NCBI RefSeq assembly: GCF_027409185.1
Contig: NC_084469.1
Location: 80,821,918-80,885,917 of the forward strand
DNA: 64,000 nucleotides
Direction: 5' to 3'
Source: Cynocephalus volans
Taxonomy: Eukaryota; Chordata; Mammalia; Dermoptera; Cynocephalidae
Shown here: in pieces, positions 58,753-64,000 of the stretch
Numbering within the stretch: position 1 is the first letter of the stretch
Layout: each line of letters opens with the position of its first letter
Made by a program: the position numbers and the translations under genes
The notes under the pieces: model-generated
Seen by the model: only the letters and a program-made list of their open reading frames with translations
Databases searched by the model: none
What the model was told of the DNA's origin: nothing

Positions 58753-59099
58753 GAAGATATAACAACCACAATTATTTGAAGTTGATACGACAAGCAAACA
58801 GAAAGGACAGTGTTGGGGGCGAGGGGGGGAGGGAGAAGGGAGGGAGGTTTTGGTGATGGGGAGCAATAATCAGCCACAATGTATATCGACAAAATAAAAA
58901 TTAAAAAAAAGAAAGAAAGTTGAGTAAGGTTTGCTTTGCTTGATGGCAGGTTTTCTGGCTGTCTTTTGCAGAGCTGACAGTCTACCGGATAAGCATTGTT
59001 TTGTGAAACTTGAGTTTCGGTTTTATACGCATATGTGTATGTGTCTTTGCGGGTACTAAGTGATGTAAAGTGTATTACCACTGTGGGTGGTGGGTCATT

Positions 59100-59222
59100 G
59101 GGTTATTGTCATCTCCCTCTACTACAATGTAAGCTGATGGGCACAGACATTTGTCTTCTCTGTCCTACCCCTAACGTTTTGAACAGTTTCTGGCACAAAA
59201 ATATTGAATGTTGAATGAATGA
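59100..59222 (+). repeat. L2 3' end
   Basis: CTACTACAATGTAAGCTGATGGG, TTTGAACAGTTTCTGGCAC and TTGAATGTTGAATGAATGAA are the L2 3' end. Confidence 0.65.
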
Positions 59223-59439
59223 AAGAAAGATGATCTGACTGAAGAAATGAAAAACAAAGAAAAGGAGAGGGAGGGAGGAAAGGGATGGAGTGACTGAGAA
59301 AAGGAAAGGAAAAGGAAAAAGAAAGGTGAGCCATATTGCACACAGGTATTGATATTCAATGCTGTACCCCACAGATACGTACTATCAATTACCTCTCAAT
59401 TCTAAAAAAACAAAAAAATAAAAATGGTGAGCAAAGGCT

Positions 59440-59644
59440 GTGCGTGGTCCTGCTCCCCCTCACGGGCAGGGGCGCTGTGGAGCGTCTCTGCAGCATGTCT
59501 GTGCGGCCCTGAGGGCGTGGTGGGCGGGGCCTGCTAGGGGCGGGGCCTCAGCGCGCAGGGCGAGGTGGGAGTAGACCGAGTGGCGGGAAAGGCCACGCTA
59601 GGCTACCCCAGCGAGCTGTGGGGGCGCTGCCCGTGGCCGGCAAG
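59440..59644 (+). promoter_or_regulatory. CpG-rich candidate promoter and first exon
   Basis: CpG-dense DNA with GC boxes (GGGGCGGGGCC near 59535) stands out from the repeat DNA around it. CCGGCAAG followed by GTAAGTG at 59645 is a strong donor site. I infer a plus-strand transcript starting here; the start site is unknown. No reading frame in it is recognised. Confidence 0.5.
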
Positions 59645-60074
59645 GTAAGTGTCCTTGCCAAGGGCAGGTGGGCCTGTTCTGGCCCCACTGCAGTCCCTGT
59701 GCCCCTGACCACCTCACAGATAGGGAGCGTGGGGAGGCCCAAACGGGGCCTCAGATTTCCGGCTTCTTGCAGCCTCAGTTTACCCAGCTGAGAAAGGGGA
59801 GGGTGGGCAGGACTTATTGGCTCATAACTCGGGAAGCTCCACAGCCGCTCAGGGACCCTCCTGCCTCCTCTACAGCCTCTAGGCCTGTACCCTTGCTTTT
59901 CCGCCTTGGCGTGTCCTCACGTGCAGGTTGGTGCCATCTGGATCATCCTTTCCTTGGCAGTTTACCTCCATGGGAGAAACCTGCTTGCCGGCTTTCTGCG
60001 GCTGTCTCCATTCATTCTTTCCCCCAGTGTTTATTGAAACGGCGAATTTGACCCTTACACCAGGCTCTTGAAGT

Positions 60075-60240
60075 CCTAAATGTGAATCTGGATGGACCAC
60101 TGACGAACTGTGTGATCCTGGGCAAGTTACTTTACCTCTCTGTGCCGCTATTTTCTCATCCCTAAAATGGGGATAATAACCGAATGTACCTTGTAGGATC
60201 TTCTGCTGGTTTAATGAGTTAATATGGATCAAGGTGTACG
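60075..60240 (+). repeat. MIR
   Basis: CTGTGTGATCCTGGGCAAGTTAC, CTCTCTGTGCCGCTATTTTC and AAATGGGGATAATAACCG are the MIR core and 3' half. Confidence 0.8.
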
Positions 60241-60555
60241 GCAGAGAGAACCTTCCGTTACAGCATTGTCCATATGCCTCTGCTTCCCTGTTACCATGGT
60301 TGTAATTTGCTTCTGTGATTATTTAATTAGTATTCGACTGTTTAATGTTTGATTAATACTTCTTCCCTAGGAAGGCAGGATGGAGGAAAGATATCTTTGC
60401 CCACTTCGTATCTCAGCACCTAGCACGGTGTCTGACTGGAGTAGTCTGAGGCTTGTGTTCTCCGCACTGGGTTGGCTCTGCCTTTGGTCTGAAGGAGGCA
60501 TTTCAACAAGTGCAGCAGGGTTGGGTCTTGTTTAGGAGCTCGGTCAAGGTCAATA

Positions 60556-60909
60556 CAGTAGTCCTCCTTATCCAAGGTTTTGCTTTGCACCGTTTCGGCT
60601 ACCTGAGGTCAACCGTGGTCGAAATATTATCCGGAAAATTCTGGAAATAAACAATTCATAAGTTTTATATTGCATGCTGTTCTTAATAGCATGATGAAAT
60701 TTTGTGTTGCCGTGCTCTATCCAGACTGGGACATGAATCATCTGTTTGTCCAGGTATCCACGCTGTATAAGGTACCTGCTCATTAGCCACTTAGTAGCCA
60801 TCTTGGTTATCAGACGGAAGAAACAGAGTACCGTATATATAGGGTTCGATTCTATCTGTGGTTTCAGGCATCCACTGGACCATATTCCCCGTGGATAAGG
60901 GGGGACTAA
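60556..60909. mobile_element. nonautonomous Tigger/pogo-type DNA transposon
   Basis: Left end CAGTAGTCCTCCTTATCCAAGG and right end CCCCGTGGATAAGGGGGGACTA are inverted repeats. TA sits next to the left end (60554-60555), with a decayed match at the right. The interior (ACCTGAGGTCAACCGTGG, AAACAATTCATAAGTTTTA, GGTATCCACGCTGTATAAGG) is familiar from mammalian pogo-type nonautonomous elements. No transposase coding. Confidence 0.75.
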
Positions 60910-60991
60910 TATATTACCCTTGAAGGACTTGGTTCTTGAGATCCCCAAACTTTTTTATTCCCGCGATTTTTTTTGTTATCTTTGTATTTCA

Positions 60992-61040
60992 GCTTTGTCC
61001 CAGTCCCAGGAGCGGCGGAAGCCAAGACTGTTTTTGCAAG
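60992..61040 (+). ncRNA. candidate downstream exon of an uncharacterised spliced transcript
   Basis: Forty-nine bases lie between a strong acceptor (pyrimidine-rich TTTTTTTTGTTATCTTTGTATTTCAG, 60966-60991) and a good donor (CAAG then GTAAAT, 61041). The sequence is CpG-containing, unlike its surroundings (CAGGAGCGGCGGAAGCC). It fits as exon 2 of a transcript starting at 59.4 kb. No protein is recognised in any frame, so I list it as noncoding; this is inference. Confidence 0.35.
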
Positions 61041-61387
61041 GTAAATACCTCCTTCTTTCCCATAATGGAGGAATGAGAGTGGAAACGAGGCAACCTGAAA
61101 TTCAGTGTTGGCTTTCTAATGGCCCCTCAGTTAGTGCTGAAAATACACTGGAATCCCCAGCATTTGCTCTCGGTGCGTGGCCACTAGATTCTACAAGGAG
61201 GTCTCATTTTGCCAGTTCCTATGACATTTTGCTAACTGCTGTGCTGACCCTGTTCCTGAGCTCTTGGTGGAAAAACAGATTTCCCCCTTGTACACTTGTA
61301 AGTTGACAGGTGAAATATTTTTCATTATACTTCTAAAGAGCTGCAAAAGATATCATTACCATCCTATCCTGTATTTCTTGCATTTGT

Positions 61388-61549
61388 TTTTTTTAAAAGA
61401 TGACCAGTAAGGGGATCTTAACCCTTGACTTGGTGTTGTCAGCACCATGCTCACCCAGTGAGTGAACCGGCCATCCCTATATAGGATCCGAACCTGTGGC
61501 CTTGGTGTTATCAGCACCACACTCTCCCGAGTGAGCCACGGGCCGGCCC
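61388..61549 (-). mobile_element. dimeric tRNA-like SINE, reverse orientation
   Basis: GATGACCAGTAAGGGGATC to GAGTGAGCCACGGGCCGGCC is the full dimer reversed. A perfect 20-bp target-site duplication (ends CCTGTATTT...CATTTGT) lies at 61368-61387 and 61550-61569. Confidence 0.92.
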
Positions 61550-61689
61550 CCTGTATTTCTTGCATTTGTGTTTTAACTATATTTTGAGCAAAGTCTAGGA
61601 GTTGCAGATTTAGCTTATTTGGCTTAACGGAAACTGTCTGGCAAAGCATATAACTGGCCAACTTGGGCCTCACTGTCTAACCCAGAAGT

Positions 61690-63430
61690 CTGACTTCATT
61701 TTTTCAAAAAAGCTCTACTGAGGTATAATTTGTGTATCATAAAATTCACTCATTTTAAATTTAATGATTTTTGGTAAATTTACATTTACCATTACCACCA
61801 TCAATTTTAGAATACGGTGTTTTCATCACACCAAAAAGATGCCCTGTGCCCATTTTCAGTCACTCCCTACCTCATGAGGCAACTAATGATCTGTTTTCTG
61901 TTTCTGTGAATTTGCCTTTTCTGGCTATTTTATGTAAGTGGAATCTTAATCATATAATGCTTTGCCTTTTGTGACTGGCTTTTGCTTTAGCATCATGTTC
62001 TTCAAGTTCATCCATTTTGAAGCATGTATCTGTACTTAATTCCTTTTTATTGCTGAATAATATTTCATTGTATGGATATACCACATTTTTCTTTTTTTAT
62101 CCATTCACAAGTTGATGGGCATTTGGATTGCTTCCATTTTTGGGCTATTATGAATAATGTTGCTATGAACATTCACATAAAAATCTTTGTATGGACATAT
62201 GTTTCATTCTCTTGGGTATACAGGCGTGGAATTGCTTTGTGATATGATAGATTTATGTTTAACTTTTTAAGAACCTGCCAAACTGCTTTCTAAAGTGACA
62301 ACATTTCACTAGCAATATATGAGGATTCCACTTCCTCCACATCCTCACCAACACTTGTCTTTTTTATTATAGCCATCTTAGTAGGTGTGAAGTGTTATCT
62401 TGTTGTGGGTTTTTTTCTTTGTGGATTGTTGTTATTGCAGTAAAATACACATAACATAAAATTTGCCATTTTAATCATTTTTAAGTGTATAGCTCATTAG
62501 TGTTAAGAATATTAATATTGTTGTGAAACATCTCCAGAACTTCATCTTGCAAAACTGAAACTCATTACCCGTTAAACAACACCCCATTTCCCTTACTGTC
62601 AGCCCTTGGCAACCACCATTCTACTTTCTGTTTCCATGATTTTGACTACTTTGGATATCTCATATAACTGGAATCGTACAGTATTTGTCCTTTTGTGAGT
62701 GGCTTATTTCACTTAGCATATTGTCTTCAAGGTTCATCCATGTTGTAGCATTGTCAAAATTTCATTCCTTAGTAGCTATCTTTTATGTGTGAAGTGACAT
62801 CTCATGGTGGTTTTGATTTGAATTTTCCTAATGATGCTGAGCACATTTTCATGCACTTTGTGCCACGTGTACATCTTCTTTGAACAAATGTCTACTCAAA
62901 TTCTTTGCCCATTTTTAAATTGAGTTATTTGTCTGTTGTTGAATTGTATGAGTTATTTATATTTACCATATTTGCACTGGATACAAGTCCTTTATCAGAT
63001 TTTTGATTTACAGTTCTTTTTTTATGTATACAGTTATTTTCTTTTTCTTTCTTTTTTTTTTTTTTTTTCCTTACCGGTAAGGGGATCGCAACCCTTGGCA
63101 GGGTGTTGACTGCACCACGCTCAGCCAGTGAGCGCACCAGCCACCCCTATATAGGATCCGAACCTGGAGCCTCGGTGCTACCAGCGCTGCACTCTCCCGA
63201 GCGAGCCATGGGGCTGACACTATATACAGTTATTTTCTTAATGATGTCTTTTGAAACACAAAATGTTAAAATGTTGAAGTCCACCTTGTTAGTTTTTCAG
63301 TGCTTGTACTTTTGGTGCCCTATCTAAGAAATCATTCCCTAACCCAAGGTTTTGGATGTTTATTCTTATGTTTTCTTCTAAGAGTTTTATACTTTTGGGT
63401 CTTTCATTTTGACCTATGATCCATTTTTAG
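61690..63430 (-). repeat. old L1 3' part, antisense, with a nested L1 and a SINE
   Basis: CTACTGAGGTATAATTTGTG, CTGGCTTTTGCTTTAGCATC and GGAATTGCTTTGTGATATG (61705-62405), then GATTTGAATTTTCCTAATGATG, TTCTTTGCCCATTTTTAAATTG and TGACCTATGATCCATTTTTAG (62790-63430), are one reversed L1. A second reversed L1 3' end (62410-62782) and a SINE dimer (63044-63222) interrupt it. Confidence 0.8.
63044..63222 (-). mobile_element. dimeric tRNA-like SINE, reverse orientation
   Basis: A T-rich head, ACCGGTAAGGGGATCGCAACC, then GCGAGCCATGGGGCTGACAC. A perfect 17-bp target-site duplication, TATACAGTTATTTTCTT, lies at 63027-63043 and 63223-63239. Confidence 0.9.
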
Positions 63431-63463
63431 TTGATTTGTGTATATGGTGTGACCTTAATTTTT

Positions 63464-63629
63464 TTTTTTTTTTTTAAAGATGACCGGTAAGGGGATCTTA
63501 ACCATTGACTTGGTGTTGTGAGCACCACGCTCAGCCAGTGAGCGAACCGGCCATCCGTTTATGGGATCCGAACCTGGGGCCTTGGTGTTCTCATCACCAC
63601 ACTCTCCCGAGTGAGCCACGGGCCGGCCC
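63464..63629 (-). mobile_element. dimeric tRNA-like SINE, reverse orientation
   Basis: A T-rich head, GATGACCGGTAAGGGGATC, then GAGTGAGCCACGGGCCGGCC. GGTGTGACCTTAATTTT at 63446 and GGTGTGACTTTAATTTT at 63630 are the target-site duplication with one mismatch. Confidence 0.9.
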
Positions 63630-63649
63630 GGTGTGACTTTAATTTTAAT

Positions 63650-64000
63650 TCAAACAAACTTGCTAGTGTTCATGCCCATGATGAACATTTCACTATTTTC
63701 TTCTAATATGGACCGTACTGGGAAGTGGATGAAATAAGGCCTCATTCCCTTCAGTATTTCATGTTGAAACTCTTTGCTTTGCTCTGCCCTCTCTACTTTC
63801 TTTAATCTACTTCTTAAGTTTTTATACCCAGATAAGATTCTGGATAGTGAGAGGTAGATCTTTCTTTTGTACAGTAGAGTGCGGTGAATATGCAAGAGGA
63901 GAGGTTATGGAGATCAAAGGCCCTTTCTCAGCCTGTTAAACTGGGTCAATTTGGGAAAGAGCACTGATAGAAGTGGTGGGTCTGAAAAGTATCCATGCTC
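63650..64000. other. no gene seen; unique DNA at the right edge
   Basis: No exon, RNA gene or clear repeat recognised. Confidence 0.45.

Larger units (their letters stand above)
52138..58914 (+). mobile_element. full-length L1 retrotransposon, inactive
   Basis: A 6.8-kb element flanked by a perfect 15-bp target-site duplication, GAAAGTTGAGTAAGG, at 52123-52137 and 58915-58929. It has a CpG-rich 5' UTR (52138-53684) with a YY1-type start (CAAGATGGCGG, 52147-52157), ORF1 (53685-54667), a 185-bp spacer, ORF2 (54853-58664), and a 3' UTR with a CA microsatellite, G run and purine tract, then an A-rich tail. Both frames carry lesions, described under each ORF. The truncated copy at 9991-11373 is its close sibling. 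Few mutations per kilobase and an exact duplication point to insertion in the recent history of the lineage. Confidence 0.96.

Noticed and set aside
58668-59081. 137-codon minus-strand frame ending in Cys-Val repeats
   Set aside because: Translation of the CA microsatellite and polypurine tract of the L1 3' UTR.

Overview
This is a window of mammalian nuclear DNA: short exons in long introns, L1, L2, MIR, MaLR and hAT repeats, and CpG-island promoters. There are no Alu elements. The young SINE family is built from one or two tRNA-Ile-like units followed by an A tail. Both the monomers (GGCTGGCCGGTTAGCTCAG start) and the dimers match what I know of the CYN SINEs of colugos (Dermoptera: Galeopterus/Cynocephalus). 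I therefore favour a colugo; no database search was possible.

Layout. Positions 1-3474 hold the 5' end of HEATR3 on the minus strand (coding exons 1-3); the gene continues off the left edge. A CpG island with an NRF1 palindrome lies at 3475-3760. From 3.8 to about 19.5 kb is intergenic DNA packed with MIR, L2, L1, MaLR and tRNA-SINE copies. The complete CNEP1R1 gene, also on the minus strand, has six coding exons from 30950 down to 20839, with a 3' UTR reaching at least to about 19.5 kb. Its CpG-island promoter lies at 30951-31260. This order and orientation match human 16q12.1, where CNEP1R1 lies upstream of HEATR3 on the same strand. From 31.3 to 59 kb is gene-poor DNA of nested L1s, MaLR LTRs, a Y3 RNA retropseudogene, an ancient ERV-like remnant and a full-length but dead L1 (52138-58914). 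At 59.44-61.04 kb a second CpG-rich segment and a well-formed downstream exon suggest an uncharacterised plus-strand spliced transcript. The right end is L1 sequence in antisense, interrupted by SINE dimers.

The two genes do not form an operon and act in different pathways. HEATR3 helps import ribosomal proteins uL18 and uL5. CNEP1R1 is the regulatory partner of the nuclear-envelope phosphatase CTDNEP1, which acts on lipin. Many repeat insertions can be read as individual events because their target-site duplications are still intact. No new defence or metabolic system is visible. The items most worth a second look are the candidate spliced transcript, the rearranged L1 at 17 kb, the long ORF in the L1 5' UTR, the short mariner-like MITE, and the ERV remnant split by the L1.
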